The notes beneath the pieces were generated by a model. The model saw only the letters and a list, made by a program, of their open reading frames with translations, ran no database searches and was not told the DNA's origin. Shown here in pieces: positions 45,631 through 54,532 of a DNA stretch of 64,000 bases (positions are counted from its first letter, which is position 1; each line of letters opens with the position of its first letter). Source of the stretch: Roseibaca calidilacus. GTDB taxonomy: Bacteria > Pseudomonadota > Alphaproteobacteria > Rhodobacterales > Rhodobacteraceae. Position numbers and translations under genes: made by a program. The stretch spans positions 186,001 through 250,000 of the forward strand of contig NZ_FBYC01000004.1 of the NCBI RefSeq assembly GCF_001517585.1, read 5' to 3'.

Positions 45631-46854
45631 TCAATGTGCGTGATGGGATGCAGGCCAATCGGGTGGCAATACGCGGCAATTTGCCCGAAATTCGCGGGGC
45701 ATCCCGGCCAGTGGCGCGGCAATCAGACGTTTGTCTTGCCAGATTGCTGGGCTGGACAGGATCGACTCTCGTGGCAGCCGCCATGCAGACCTGTCGGTTT
45801 GTGCGGCCCCCTCGGGCCCCAAGGCGCGGATTTCTGCGCCATCTGGTTCCGGGCCGTCAATCTGCCAGCGCCCATCCCAAGGGCCGGGGCAGGGGGCCGC
45901 GATATCTGCCACCGCGTTCCATTCGCGGCAGATGCGCAGGCTGTCGCCGCGTTGCACCAACAGGCAGCCATGCAGCGTGGCGCGCGGGCGGTCAAGCGCG
46001 GCGCGCAGCGCCGCCAGCCTTGGGCGATAGGGCGATTGGCCCACCCAGCACAAGGCCGCAGCAACCAGCCTTTCGCGTGTGTCAGAGGGCAGTGCGCTTA
46101 GCCTTTCGCGCGCAAAGACAAGATCGCCCTGATCCTGCGCGATTATGTCGCGCGCGGCTTGCGTGGCGGCATGGTCCAGAACCTGGCGCGCCGCGGCCAT
46201 ATGTGCTGCAGTTTCGGCCAAGCGGTCCACATCCAGCCCCAGCGCTGAAATGGCCTGCCGGGTGCGCACGCGCTCATAGGCGGGGTCCAGATTGCTTGCA
46301 TCTTCGGCCCAATCCCAACCCATGCGGCGCAAATGGTCGCGCAAGGCCTCGCGGCGGATGTCCAGTAGCGGGCGCAGCCATGTCACGGGGCCATCGGGGC
46401 GCGCGGGCGCCATGCCCGCCAGCCCGTCCACGCCAGAGCCGCGCTGCAACCGCATCAGCAGCGTTTCCGCCTGATCGTCGCGGGTATGCCCAAGTGCGAT
46501 ATGGCTGACACCGCGCGTTTGCGCCCAATTGCGCAGCAAGTCTTGCCGGGCATGTCGCGCGCGGTCTTGCAGATTGCCGCGACCATCCCACGCCCAAGGC
46601 AGAATATCATGCGGCGCGCCCAAGCCCGCGGCATGGCGCGCGACAAGGGCGCATTCTTGCGCGGCCTCTGGGCGCAAGCCATGATCGACACTGGCAATAT
46701 GCAGCGCGCAGCCCTGCCGCGCAGCCCAAAGGCTTGCCAAATGCATTAGCGCAAGGGAATCGCCGCCCCCCGATACTGCCACGCCCAACGCCTTGGGCGG
46801 GTTTGGCAGCAGCGCATCCAGATTGCGCGCAACCCGGTCAGCCAGATCGCTCAA
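45631..46854 (-). CDS. tilS: tRNA(Ile)-lysidine synthetase
   Basis: This 407-residue enzyme converts C34 of tRNA-Ile(CAU) to lysidine. It has the PP-loop ATP site GVAVSGGGDSLALMHLASLW near residue 25, then HIASVDHGLRPEA and HIALGHTRDDQAETLLMRLQ with GLAGM. The start is inferred as TTG 46854, which overlaps the cpoB stop (TTGA), since SDLADRVARNLDALLP begins there. The frame stays open to 46944 inside cpoB. Confidence 0.93.
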   Translation of the reverse strand: MSDLADRVARNLDALLPNPPKALGVAVSGGGDSLALMHLASLWAARQGCALHIASVDHGLRPEAAQECALVARHAAGLGAPHDILPWAWDGRGNLQDRARHARQDLLRNWAQTRGVSHIALGHTRDDQAETLLMRLQRGSGVDGLAGMAPARPDGPVTWLRPLLDIRREALRDHLRRMGWDWAEDASNLDPAYERVRTRQAISALGLDVDRLAETAAHMAAARQVLDHAATQAARDIIAQDQGDLVFARERLSALPSDTRERLVAAALCWVGQSPYRPRLAALRAALDRPRATLHGCLLVQRGDSLRICREWNAVADIAAPCPGPWDGRWQIDGPEPDGAEIRALGPEGAAQTDRSAWRLPRESILSSPAIWQDKRLIAAPLAGMPREFRANCRVLPPDWPASHHAH

Positions 46855-47630
46855 GGGCAGGCAAGCCGCGCGCGGGCGTCCTCTGATTGCGCGGCCTCGT
46901 CGCTGTCGGCGAAGCGGTTGCGCAACTCGTCGAACATGGCGCAAGCCTCAGAGACCTGCTCTAGCCGCGCAAGGCTTTCGCCAAGCGCCAGAAGCGCGCG
47001 CGGCGCTTCTGGCCCGTCTGGCGCGGTCATATACAGGTTCAGATAGGCGCGTGCGGCATCGGTTTCGCGGTCAAGCGTGCGCAATGTCTCTGCCAGCTTG
47101 AAGCTGGCCTCTGCCCCAAGCGGAGAGCCGGGATAGGTTTCGATGAATTGCATGAGGGCTGTTGCCGCAGCCTCTGCATCGCCTTCTTCGGCAAGGTCCA
47201 TCGCCGCGTCGAAAGCCTGCTGTTCGCCCGCGGCAAGCTGGGGCTGGGCCGTGTCATCGTCGGTGGCGGATTCGCCCAGTCGCGGCGGGGTCAGCCCCGC
47301 TGTGCTGCCGCCTTCCAGTTCCGTCAGGCGAAATTCCAGATCGCCCAAGCGGTTCGACGCTTCGTCAATGCTGCGCCGGATACGGTATTCCAGCTCTTCC
47401 GTGCGGCCGGTCAGATCGGCCAGCGCCGCTTCCATCCGGTCGACCCGGTCCAGAAGCGAGCCATCGTAGCTGGGCTGGCTGGCAGCCTCTCCGGATGACA
47501 ATTCGCGCGCCAAATCCGCCACGGCACCGGTCAGCGCGCCAAGTTCGGCGCGCAATTCGGCTACGGTATCGGCCCCGGCAGGCGGGGCCAGCAGGCACAG
47601 GGCGACGAAGATGGCGCGCGCATGTCGCAT
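46851..47630 (-). CDS. cpoB: Cell division coordinator CpoB (tol-pal system protein YbgF)
   Basis: This 259-residue periplasmic protein has a signal peptide (ARAIFVALCLLAPPAGA), an N-terminal coiled coil for trimerisation (RMEAALADLTGRTEELEYRI) and C-terminal TPR units (AFDAAMDLAEEGDAEAAATA, YPGSPLGAEASFKLAETLR). It links outer-membrane constriction to peptidoglycan synthesis. It is the last tol-pal member here and overlaps the tilS start. Confidence 0.93.
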   Translation of the reverse strand: MRHARAIFVALCLLAPPAGADTVAELRAELGALTGAVADLARELSSGEAASQPSYDGSLLDRVDRMEAALADLTGRTEELEYRIRRSIDEASNRLGDLEFRLTELEGGSTAGLTPPRLGESATDDDTAQPQLAAGEQQAFDAAMDLAEEGDAEAAATALMQFIETYPGSPLGAEASFKLAETLRTLDRETDAARAYLNLYMTAPDGPEAPRALLALGESLARLEQVSEACAMFDELRNRFADSDEAAQSEDARARLACP

Positions 47631-47633
47631 GGC

Positions 47634-48158
47634 TTAGCCCGTCACGCCGCCGGACACGACGGTCACGGCGCGGCGGTTCACATCCCAGCAACGTGGCTCT
47701 GCGCAGGCTTCGACCGGGCGCTCTTTGCCATAGCTGACCGTGCGGATGCGGTCGGCATCCACGCCTTCGGAAATAAGGTAGCGTTCAACAGTGTTGGCAC
47801 GGCGTGCGCCAAGGGCCACGTTATACTCGCGCGTGCCGCGTTCATCGGCATGGCCTTCGATCAGAACGGCGAATTGCGGGTTCGCGCGCAGCCAAGCGGC
47901 TTGGCCCTGTAGCGTGCTGCGACCGTCTGGCGTCAAATCGGAGCTGTCATTCTCAAAGAACACGCGGTCGCCGATGCGTTGCTGGAAATGCGCGATCGAG
48001 CGCGGATCGCTGGGATCGCCCAGCGAGCCCGTGGTGATGGCGTCGTCACCGCCAAACCCGTTTTCCCCGCCGCCGCCAAACATGCCGGGGCGCGGGTTGT
48101 TGCACGCGGCCAGCGCAAGGCCAGCCAGCAGCAGAAGCGATTTCGATGTCAGGTTCAT
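47634..48158 (-). CDS. pal: Peptidoglycan-associated lipoprotein Pal
   Basis: This 174-residue outer-membrane lipoprotein has a lipobox LALAAC near residue 19 and a Gly-rich linker. Its OmpA-like domain contains FENDSSDLTPDGRSTLQGQA and EGHADERGTREYNVALGARR with the diaminopimelate-binding Asp/Arg. It anchors the outer membrane to peptidoglycan and binds TolB. Confidence 0.96.
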   Translation of the reverse strand: MNLTSKSLLLLAGLALAACNNPRPGMFGGGGENGFGGDDAITTGSLGDPSDPRSIAHFQQRIGDRVFFENDSSDLTPDGRSTLQGQAAWLRANPQFAVLIEGHADERGTREYNVALGARRANTVERYLISEGVDADRIRTVSYGKERPVEACAEPRCWDVNRRAVTVVSGGVTG

Positions 48159-48175
48159 TGTATCTGTCCCATTTT

Positions 48176-49483
48176 TTATGGCAAAAGCGGCCCCCAGGCC
48201 GGGTCACTGGCCGGGGAGGAAAGCGGCACGCGGCGCAGGTTGCGCCCCGAGATGTCGACCGCATAAAGCGCAGGTTCGCCGCCCTGCGCTTGACGGGTGA
48301 ACATGATAACACGCCCGTTTGGCGCCCATGTTGGCCCTTCGTCAAGGAAAGATGCCGTGAGCAAGCGTTCCTCTGACCCGTCAGAGCGCATGACGCCAAT
48401 ATGGAAGCGCCCTGCATGCGATTTCGTGAAGGCGATCATATCGCCGCGCGGTGACCAGACCGGGGTGGAATAGCGGCCCTCGCCGAAACTGATGCGCTGT
48501 GCGTCGCCACCATCGGCGGACATGACATAGATCTGGCTGGTTCCAGAGCGGTCGGATTCAAAGGTGATCGACCGCCCATCGGGTGAAAAGCTGGGCGCGG
48601 TGGCAATGGCGGGCGAATTGGTCAAGCGTTCCATCTGCCCGTTCGACAGGTCCAGCCGGAACAGGTCGGTGCTGCCGCCCATCGCGGCGGAAAAGACAAG
48701 CGCGCGCCCATCGGGCGAAAACCGGGGCGAGAAGGTCATCGCGCCGGGAATCTCGCCCACAAGCTGGGATTGCCCCGAGCGCAAATCCATCAGCGCAATG
48801 CGCGGACTGCCGGTCTCATAGGTTGTATAGACCGCCCTGTCACCTGTGGGCGAGACGCGCGGCGCTATGACCAAGGACCGACCATCGGTCAGGGTGCGTC
48901 GATTCTCGCCATCCTGATCCATGATCGTCAGTTGCTTGGTGCGGTTGTTGCGCGGGCCGGATTCTGCCACGAACAAAACACGGCTGTCGAAATAGCCGTC
49001 CTCGCCGGTGATCTGGCTATAAACCGCATCCGAGACCTTGTGCCCCATGCGCCGCCAATCCCGCGCGGCACCGGCAAATTGCAAGCCTTCGCCCATCTGC
49101 TGGCCAGAGACCACGTCAAACAGCCGGAACTTGACCGTCAGCCTGTCGCCGCTGGCCGAAACCGCCCCCACGATCAGGGCTTGCGCATTGACGGCGCGCC
49201 AGTCCGGATAGGAAATGCTGGTGTCGAAACTGGTGATCCGCGCGATATGCGATTCTCGTGGCACCTCGCGGAACAGGCCGGTGCCCGACAGGTTGGATGC
49301 GACGACGCGCGACAACGCATCGGCATATTCCATGCCGCCATTGTCTTCGGGCACGAAGGCGGGCACGGCAAACGGCATCGGTTCAATCACCCCTTCGGTG
49401 ATCTGCAGCCGCAAGGGCTGTGCCTGCGCCGCCATGCCAAAGCCCATCCAGATGGCCAGAAAAGCAAACAAAAGCCGTGTCAT
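48176..49483 (-). CDS. tolB: Tol-Pal periplasmic protein TolB
   Basis: This 435-residue protein has a signal peptide ([20 protein letters not shown]), an N-terminal alpha/beta domain ([16 protein letters not shown]) and a six-bladed propeller with repeats such as [31 protein letters not shown] and [16 protein letters not shown]. It relays between TolA and Pal. The ATG overlaps the tolA stop (ATGA). An upstream in-frame GTG/ATG lies inside tolA. Confidence 0.96.
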   Translation of the reverse strand: MTRLLFAFLAIWMGFGMAAQAQPLRLQITEGVIEPMPFAVPAFVPEDNGGMEYADALSRVVASNLSGTGLFREVPRESHIARITSFDTSISYPDWRAVNAQALIVGAVSASGDRLTVKFRLFDVVSGQQMGEGLQFAGAARDWRRMGHKVSDAVYSQITGEDGYFDSRVLFVAESGPRNNRTKQLTIMDQDGENRRTLTDGRSLVIAPRVSPTGDRAVYTTYETGSPRIALMDLRSGQSQLVGEIPGAMTFSPRFSPDGRALVFSAAMGGSTDLFRLDLSNGQMERLTNSPAIATAPSFSPDGRSITFESDRSGTSQIYVMSADGGDAQRISFGEGRYSTPVWSPRGDMIAFTKSHAGRFHIGVMRSDGSEERLLTASFLDEGPTWAPNGRVIMFTRQAQGGEPALYAVDISGRNLRRVPLSSPASDPAWGPLLP

Positions 49484-50616
49484 CGCAATCTCATCCCTTC
49501 GGGGTTGAACGTAATCTCGACGTCGCGCCAAGCTTCGTAGCTTTCAGGTGGCAAACCGTAGCCATCGCTTGCGCAACGAATGATCGCGCGGCGTGCGGCC
49601 TCGAATGCCTGCGAAACGGCACCTTCGGAACCGCCGTTATTATCGACCATATAGATACTGCCTTGCTCTGGCATAGCCCCCGGGTTCATCGAGAACCCAA
49701 CGGTTACGGTAACCTGCTGCGCTTCGGTCGAAAGCGTGCCGATGTTCCAGCATTGCTGTATCGCAAGGCGCAAACGGTCCGCTTCGGTTGCGCTCAGGCC
49801 GGGTTGCGCAGCCGTATCAATGCCGGACAACGATTCGGCAAGGGCAGCGGCCACTGCGTCCGCAACGTCATCGGCGACCTCTGGCTCGGGGTCTGGCTCA
49901 GGCTCTGGTGTTGGCTCTGGGTCTGCCTCGGCCGTTTCTGCCTCATCTTCGGCGGGCGGCGCAGGGCGTTCTGGCCGCGTGCGCGGGCGCGGGCTGACCG
50001 TGGGGGCGGCTGCGGCGCGTTCTTCGTTTTCGGTTTCGGTTTCCGTGGCCTCTGTCACGATTTCGGTCGTTGCCTCTGGCGGGGCGACCTGCTCTTGTTC
50101 AGGCAGAACCTCTTCGCCCGGCGCATCCGCGCTGGCTTGCGGTCGCGCGGTCTGGTCGATCGTGGCGTCTTCTGGCGGGGCCTCTGTCGGGGTTGGGGCA
50201 ACACGGTCCACTGGGCGCGGGGCCGGGCGCTCTGTCGCGCCGGGGGTCAGCGCAGGTGAAAAGATTGCGCCGGTCGACTCTGGCTCCGGTTCGGTTTGCG
50301 GTTCTGGTTCCGGCTCTGGCTCGGGTTCAGGCTCGGGCTCTGGTTCCGGTGTTGGCTCGGGCTCTGGCTCCGGCTCTGGCTCCGGTGTGGGTTCCGGTTC
50401 GGGGCTTGGCGCAGGCTCCGGCGCGCCGCCGCCGCTTAATGCCGCGAATTCCTCGGCACTGACCAAAGACACTTCGGCCACCGGCATTTCGCGCTCATGC
50501 GACGGTGCGGCGAACAGGTCGAACACCAGCACCCAGCCCACAAGGCCAAGATGCAGCACGGCCGAGGCTTTCTGCCCCGTGTCCATCCGTCCAACAATGT
50601 CGCTCGCTACGCTCAT
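49480..50616 (-). CDS. tolA: TolA-like energy transducer with Pro-Glu repeat linker
   Basis: This 378-residue protein has one N-terminal membrane segment ([20 protein letters not shown]), a long periplasmic linker dominated by Pro-Glu dipeptides (about residues 65-110 and 225-240), and a C-terminal domain with [10 protein letters not shown] and [15 protein letters not shown] that corresponds to TolA domain III. It links the TolQR motor to TolB/Pal. The linker differs from the Ala/Lys/Glu helix of enterobacterial TolA, and the DNA for it is a degenerate six-base tandem repeat. Confidence 0.88.
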   Translation of the reverse strand: MSVASDIVGRMDTGQKASAVLHLGLVGWVLVFDLFAAPSHEREMPVAEVSLVSAEEFAALSGGGAPEPAPSPEPEPTPEPEPEPEPEPTPEPEPEPEPEPEPEPEPQTEPEPESTGAIFSPALTPGATERPAPRPVDRVAPTPTEAPPEDATIDQTARPQASADAPGEEVLPEQEQVAPPEATTEIVTEATETETENEERAAAAPTVSPRPRTRPERPAPPAEDEAETAEADPEPTPEPEPDPEPEVADDVADAVAAALAESLSGIDTAAQPGLSATEADRLRLAIQQCWNIGTLSTEAQQVTVTVGFSMNPGAMPEQGSIYMVDNNGGSEGAVSQAFEAARRAIIRCASDGYGLPPESYEAWRDVEITFNPEGMRLR

Positions 50617-50631
50617 GGCGGCAATTGGCCC

Positions 50632-51102
50632 CTAGTTGCCTTGCCCGTCGAATCGCGGACCGCCCTGGTCTGTGACCAGCCCGATATCATTGAAGCCACC
50701 CGCGTTCAGCGCGCCCATGATCTGCACGACGCGCTCATAGGGAATGGACCCGTCTGCGCGCAGGAACACTTTGCGGTTGCTGCGTTCGGATGCCACCGCG
50801 CGCAGCCGCGGGATCAGATCGTCCTCGGCGATGTCACTGTTCATCAGCATGACTTGCCCTTCGGCGGTCAGTGTCACCGACAGCGGTTCCTCTTGCTCGG
50901 CAGGCAGTGCGCCCGCTGAAGTGCGCGGCAATTCCACCGGCACACCCACCGTCAGCATAGGGGCAGCCACCATGAAGATAATCAGCAGCACCAGCATGAC
51001 ATCGACAAAGGGCGTGACGTTGATCTCTGACATGCGGACGGCGCGCGCGCGCCGACCACGCCGCCCCGACCCTCTGGATTTGCCCATCAGTTGCGCACCC
51101 AT
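50632..51102 (-). CDS. tolR: Tol-Pal protein TolR
   Basis: This 156-residue protein has a basic cytosolic start (GKSRGSGRRGRRARAVRMSE) and one helix with INVTPFVDVMLVLLIIFMVA, in which the proton-carrying Asp is present. A periplasmic domain with VFLRADGSIPYERVVQIMGA follows. It starts two bases after the tolQ stop. ATG 51102 is listed; ATG 51087 is possible. Confidence 0.95.
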   Translation of the reverse strand: MGAQLMGKSRGSGRRGRRARAVRMSEINVTPFVDVMLVLLIIFMVAAPMLTVGVPVELPRTSAGALPAEQEEPLSVTLTAEGQVMLMNSDIAEDDLIPRLRAVASERSNRKVFLRADGSIPYERVVQIMGALNAGGFNDIGLVTDQGGPRFDGQGN

Positions 51103-51103
51103 A

Positions 51104-51802
51104 TCAGGCAGCGTCCAACTGGCGCGACAGGATGGTGTTGAACTCGTCTGCGAAGGCCTCATAGCCCGACAGGATCTCGTCGCTGTCGTCGCTCAGCTTG
51201 TTGTAGAAAATCGTGGCGGGAATAGCGGCCAACAACCCAAGGCCGGTGGCCAGTAGCGCTTCGGCAATGCCCGGCGCGACAACGGCAAGGTTCGTTGATT
51301 GCGCCAGTGCAATTTCCTCGAACGCGTATTTTATGCCCCAAACCGTGCCGAACAACCCGATGAACGGGCTGGCCGACCCGACAGAGGCCAGAAAGGTCAG
51401 GCCGCGCGTCAAATCGCGCCCCTCGCGTGCGATGGCCACATCCATTGACCGGTCAATCCGGGCAACTGCGCCGGGGATCAACCCTCCGTCCGAGCGGTGC
51501 GAACGGCGCCATTCCGACATGCCGGCGGCGAATACACGTTCCGGCGGGCTGGCGGGGTTCGGGCCAATTTGGTCAAACAACTGGTCGAGCGGTTCGCCCG
51601 ACCAAAAGGCGGCGTCGAACGCCTCTGCCTCGGCGCGGGCTTTGCGGTAGCGGATGTGTTTCTGGATGATGATCGCCCATGACCAGAATGACGCGACGAT
51701 CAGCGAGATCATCACCAGTTTCACGGTCAGCGTGGCGCGGGCAAATAGCGCAATCAACGAAAAGTCGATATCTTGCGCGGCGGTCAGTGTGGTCGGGTCC
51801 AT
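51104..51802 (-). CDS. tolQ: Tol-Pal protein TolQ
   Basis: This 232-residue protein has three membrane segments: LTVKLVMISLIVASFWSWAI, then GLTFLASVGSASPFIGLFGT with VWGIKYAFEEIA, and GIAEALLATGLGLLAAIPAT. These are the MotA/TolQ/ExbB core. It forms the proton channel with TolR for cell-envelope constriction. ATG 51802 is favoured; the frame runs to 51829. It begins about 100 bases after the ybgC stop. Confidence 0.95.
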   Translation of the reverse strand: MDPTTLTAAQDIDFSLIALFARATLTVKLVMISLIVASFWSWAIIIQKHIRYRKARAEAEAFDAAFWSGEPLDQLFDQIGPNPASPPERVFAAGMSEWRRSHRSDGGLIPGAVARIDRSMDVAIAREGRDLTRGLTFLASVGSASPFIGLFGTVWGIKYAFEEIALAQSTNLAVVAPGIAEALLATGLGLLAAIPATIFYNKLSDDSDEILSGYEAFADEFNTILSRQLDAA

Positions 51803-51902
51803 GGTCCTGCTCGGGTTTGGGGTCCGCATCTGACGGCGGCTTTGCGCCGGACTTTACACCAAAGCAAGCGGTCTACCAACACGATGGCGTTATACCATGG
51901 GT

Positions 51903-52316
51903 TTATTCTGGCGGTTTTTCACCGAAATGCCGGGTCAGCCTGTCTGGCAGTGCCGTCGGGCGGCCCGCGTCATTGATGCAAACCAGCGTGACCTCGGCTT
52001 CGAACAACAGTTTCTCGGCACGCAGAACCGCCTGATGCAACACCAGCCGCGCGCCGGAATGGCTGATATAGCGTGTCTGCACGTCCAAAAGGTCGTCATA
52101 CACGGCGGGTGCGCGGTAATCTGCCACCACCCGCCGCACGGCAAAGACACCGCCGCCTTCGGCCTTCAGTTGTGCCTGATCCACCCCCAATGTGCGCACC
52201 CATTCGCTACGCCCGCGTTCGATGAATTTTAGGTAATTCGCGTAATAGACGATGCCCGCAAGGTCGGTGTCTTCGTAATAGACGCGGATTTGGTGGTTAT
52301 GGGTCATCATGTTCAA
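51903..52316 (-). CDS. ybgC: Tol-Pal system acyl-CoA thioesterase YbgC
   Basis: This 137-residue hot-dog-fold thioesterase has the catalytic Asp in RVYYEDTDLAGIVYYANYLK and FIERGRSEWVR. It is the usual first gene of tol-pal clusters and hydrolyses short acyl-CoA or acyl-ACP. The start overlaps the upstream hypothetical gene's stop (ATGA). Confidence 0.95.
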   Translation of the reverse strand: MNMMTHNHQIRVYYEDTDLAGIVYYANYLKFIERGRSEWVRTLGVDQAQLKAEGGGVFAVRRVVADYRAPAVYDDLLDVQTRYISHSGARLVLHQAVLRAEKLLFEAEVTLVCINDAGRPTALPDRLTRHFGEKPPE

Positions 52317-52936
52317 CTCTGGGGCGCGATCCGCGCCGCCAGCCGCAGCGCATGGGCGGGATCGGTCGCGACCGCTGGCAGCACCGGATCATAAGCCGCG
52401 CGGATGATTGCGCCGATCTCGGGGCGCAGGATTGTGTGGTCCCCCGCCACGGCCAAGGCGGACCGGTCGGTAAAGGCCGTGTCAGACCATAACAAGATCA
52501 CCTGCACGGCTTGGGACAGCGCCAAGGTTTCGGCGGGCACATCCGAAAGCGCGGCATCCATGCGGATGAACACGAATGCCGCGCGAATCGCGTTGGCTGT
52601 GTCAAACCGGAAGACACGGTATTGGTTGGCATCCGCCGCTTGCAGCCGCGCGACCAATGGCTCCAAGCCTTCGACCAAGCGGTCCAGATTGGGCACGTCC
52701 AGCAATTCCGCCCAGTCGCGGAAAAAGAATACCATCAGGTTCGCGCCCAGTTCAGGGTCGGTTTCGGCCATCTTGTGATTGGCCAAGGCGACCACGGCTT
52801 CAATCGCGCCTTTCACGGTTTGCAGCGTGCTGTCTTCTACCCCGAACACGACCGGCACAATCGGCCGTCCCCAGCGCGCGCACAGGTATTGCCCGTCGGC
52901 ACGCGTGAACAAGTCGGTGATTTCAGCTGCATTCAT
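52313..52936 (-). CDS. Conserved hypothetical protein upstream of tol-pal
   Basis: This 207-residue protein begins NAAEITDLFTRADGQYLCAR. It is a mixed alpha/beta soluble protein with VVPVVFGVEDSTLQTVKGAI-like sequence and a possible helical middle (LDRLVEGLEPLVARLQAA). No motif I can assign to a function. Its stop overlaps the ybgC start, which places it at the head of the tol-pal array. The frame extends to 53005 but MNAAEIT fits best with GGAC upstream. Confidence 0.7.
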   Translation of the reverse strand: MNAAEITDLFTRADGQYLCARWGRPIVPVVFGVEDSTLQTVKGAIEAVVALANHKMAETDPELGANLMVFFFRDWAELLDVPNLDRLVEGLEPLVARLQAADANQYRVFRFDTANAIRAAFVFIRMDAALSDVPAETLALSQAVQVILLWSDTAFTDRSALAVAGDHTILRPEIGAIIRAAYDPVLPAVATDPAHALRLAARIAPQS

Positions 52937-53051
52937 GGGCGGTCCTTTCGGCATTTGCATAAGCGGCACACGCCCCGCGTGCAACCCGTCACAAATGCGT
53001 GACATAGGCCGATGCGCGCCCTATAGGGTTGGCGAATTACAGGGGGCGATC

Positions 53052-53906
53052 ATGCGTTTGGCGTGGATAATTGGTGTATTCTGTCTGGCATGTGGTCCGG
53101 CGCAGGCGCAGCTTCGCGCGGCAGATGGTTTGGCAGCACTGGAAGCCGGCGATGCGGCGGGCGCCCGCGCTATCTGGGAACCCTTGGCCGAGCGCGGCGA
53201 TGTTCTGGCGCAGTATAACCTTGGCGTTTTGGCCTTGCGCGGCGAAGGCGATGCGCTTCGCTGGTTCACCGCCGCCGCAGAGTCCGGGCATCTGCCCGCA
53301 CAGACCGCGCTGGCCGGGCTGTTGGCCGACCGGCAAGATTGGCATGGTGCGGCACGCTGGTATGCTGCGGCGGCTCAGCAAGGCAATGCCGGTGCGGCCC
53401 ATAGCCTTGGCGTGCTGCACGACCGGGGGCTTTTGGGCGATGAGTCGCGCACGCAGGCATCGCGTTGGTTTCGTCAGGCGGCAGAGGCCGGGCATGTGCC
53501 CGCACAATTCGCCCTTGGCACTCTGTTGACCGAGGAAAACGTGCCAGAGGCCGCGCAATGGTTCGCGCGGGCCGCTGAAGCGGGCCATGTCGAGGCGCAG
53601 TTCAACCATGCGCGCGGGCTAGAGCCGACGGACCCGGTCGCGGCCCGGCGCTGGTATGCAAGCGCGGCGATCGCGGGCTTCGGCGCGTCCAGCTATAATC
53701 TGGCCCTCATGCACGCGCGGGGGCAGGGTGCGGCGCAAAGTTTTCGGGCAGCACTGGCTTGGGCGCTTGTTGCGCAAGAGCAAGGCTTTGAGCAGGCGAA
53801 GACGCTGGCCGGTGCCTTGCAAGAGGTCATGTCGCCGGACGCCCAAAACGCCGCAAGAGAGATCGCCGCACGCTGTTTGGCAGATGCGTCCGCGTGCCCG
53901 CGGTGA
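53052..53906 (+). CDS. Sel1-repeat (TPR-like) secreted protein
   Basis: This 284-residue protein has a signal peptide (RLAWIIGVFCLACGPAQA) and about six Sel1 repeats, such as AGDAAGARAIWEPLAERGDV, AQYNLGVLALRGEGDALRWF, AAQQGNAGAAHSLGVLHDRG and ASYNLALMHARGQGA. Sel1 proteins are periplasmic or envelope scaffolds. The start is fixed by the signal peptide and a GGGGG site upstream; the frame runs back to 52779 on the antisense of the neighbour. Confidence 0.88.
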   Translation: MRLAWIIGVFCLACGPAQAQLRAADGLAALEAGDAAGARAIWEPLAERGDVLAQYNLGVLALRGEGDALRWFTAAAESGHLPAQTALAGLLADRQDWHGAARWYAAAAQQGNAGAAHSLGVLHDRGLLGDESRTQASRWFRQAAEAGHVPAQFALGTLLTEENVPEAAQWFARAAEAGHVEAQFNHARGLEPTDPVAARRWYASAAIAGFGASSYNLALMHARGQGAAQSFRAALAWALVAQEQGFEQAKTLAGALQEVMSPDAQNAAREIAARCLADASACPR

Positions 53907-53962
53907 CGCGGTTTTTTCACGGATTCAGGCATTTTTAACCAATTTGCGCTTTCATCCGCGAC

Positions 53963-54256
53963 ATGACCCGTTTTGTCCCAATCCTTTTGCTTTTGGCCGC
54001 TTGCGATAGCCCGTCCATGTCTTTGGGGCAGGCAGAACCCACACGGCTTCAGCGTGGCGGATATGACATTACCGTTTGGCGTGCAGATGACCGGGTAGAG
54101 GCCATTCGCCATGGGATGGCCCGCCGGGATGATATGCCACAGCTTCGGGGCGTCTTGATGCAGGCAATGCGTGATGCCACCGGCTGCGCTTTGCGGGAAA
54201 ACTCGGTCGAAGGGGATATCGGCGTGCTGCGGGCGCGGCTTGATTGCGACACCTGA
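53963..54256 (+). CDS. Small putative lipoprotein
   Basis: This 97-residue protein has a lipobox LLLAAC at residues 9-14 after a short hydrophobic start (TRFVPILLLLA), so it is probably anchored in the envelope. The rest (GGYDITVWRADDRVEAIRHG, CALRENSVEGDIGVLRARLD) matches no family I recognise. It has two further Cys near the C-terminus that could form a disulfide. Confidence 0.7.
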   Translation: MTRFVPILLLLAACDSPSMSLGQAEPTRLQRGGYDITVWRADDRVEAIRHGMARRDDMPQLRGVLMQAMRDATGCALRENSVEGDIGVLRARLDCDT

Positions 54257-54337
54257 TCCCGTTTGCGCCAGATCAAGGACGCAAGCGGCTTCCAACAGTA
54301 TCCTCTAACAAAGTTAATCGAACCGAGGAGTGTTGCT

Positions 54338-54529
54338 ATGTTCCGCTTGTTTTCGCTGATCTTCAGCATTGCCGGGGCCACCTGTGCCGGGATCGGCGTG
54401 GTGATCGCGCTGGTGATTGGCCAAGATACGCTGAACCCGATCTTGGCTTGGGCCGCTGCGGGTGGGCTTGTCGGCGTCGTGGCCAGTTGGGTCGTCGCCA
54501 AGATGATCCTTGCGAACGAAGCGGCCTGA
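54338..54529 (+). CDS. Small two-helix membrane protein
   Basis: This 63-residue protein starts at an ATG with AGGAG eight bases upstream and consists of two hydrophobic helices (LFSLIFSIAGATCAGIGVVI and LAWAAAGGLVGVVASWVVAK). Similar short Rhodobacterales proteins are sometimes misnamed CTP synthetase. No function can be given. It ends three bases from the convergent esterase gene. Confidence 0.75.
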   Translation: MFRLFSLIFSIAGATCAGIGVVIALVIGQDTLNPILAWAAAGGLVGVVASWVVAKMILANEAA

Positions 54530-54532
54530 CCC

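Noticed and set aside
50281-50410. Short tandem repeats resembling a repeat array
   Set aside because: They are codons for Pro-Glu dipeptides inside tolA, with no spacers, so not CRISPR or a mobile repeat.
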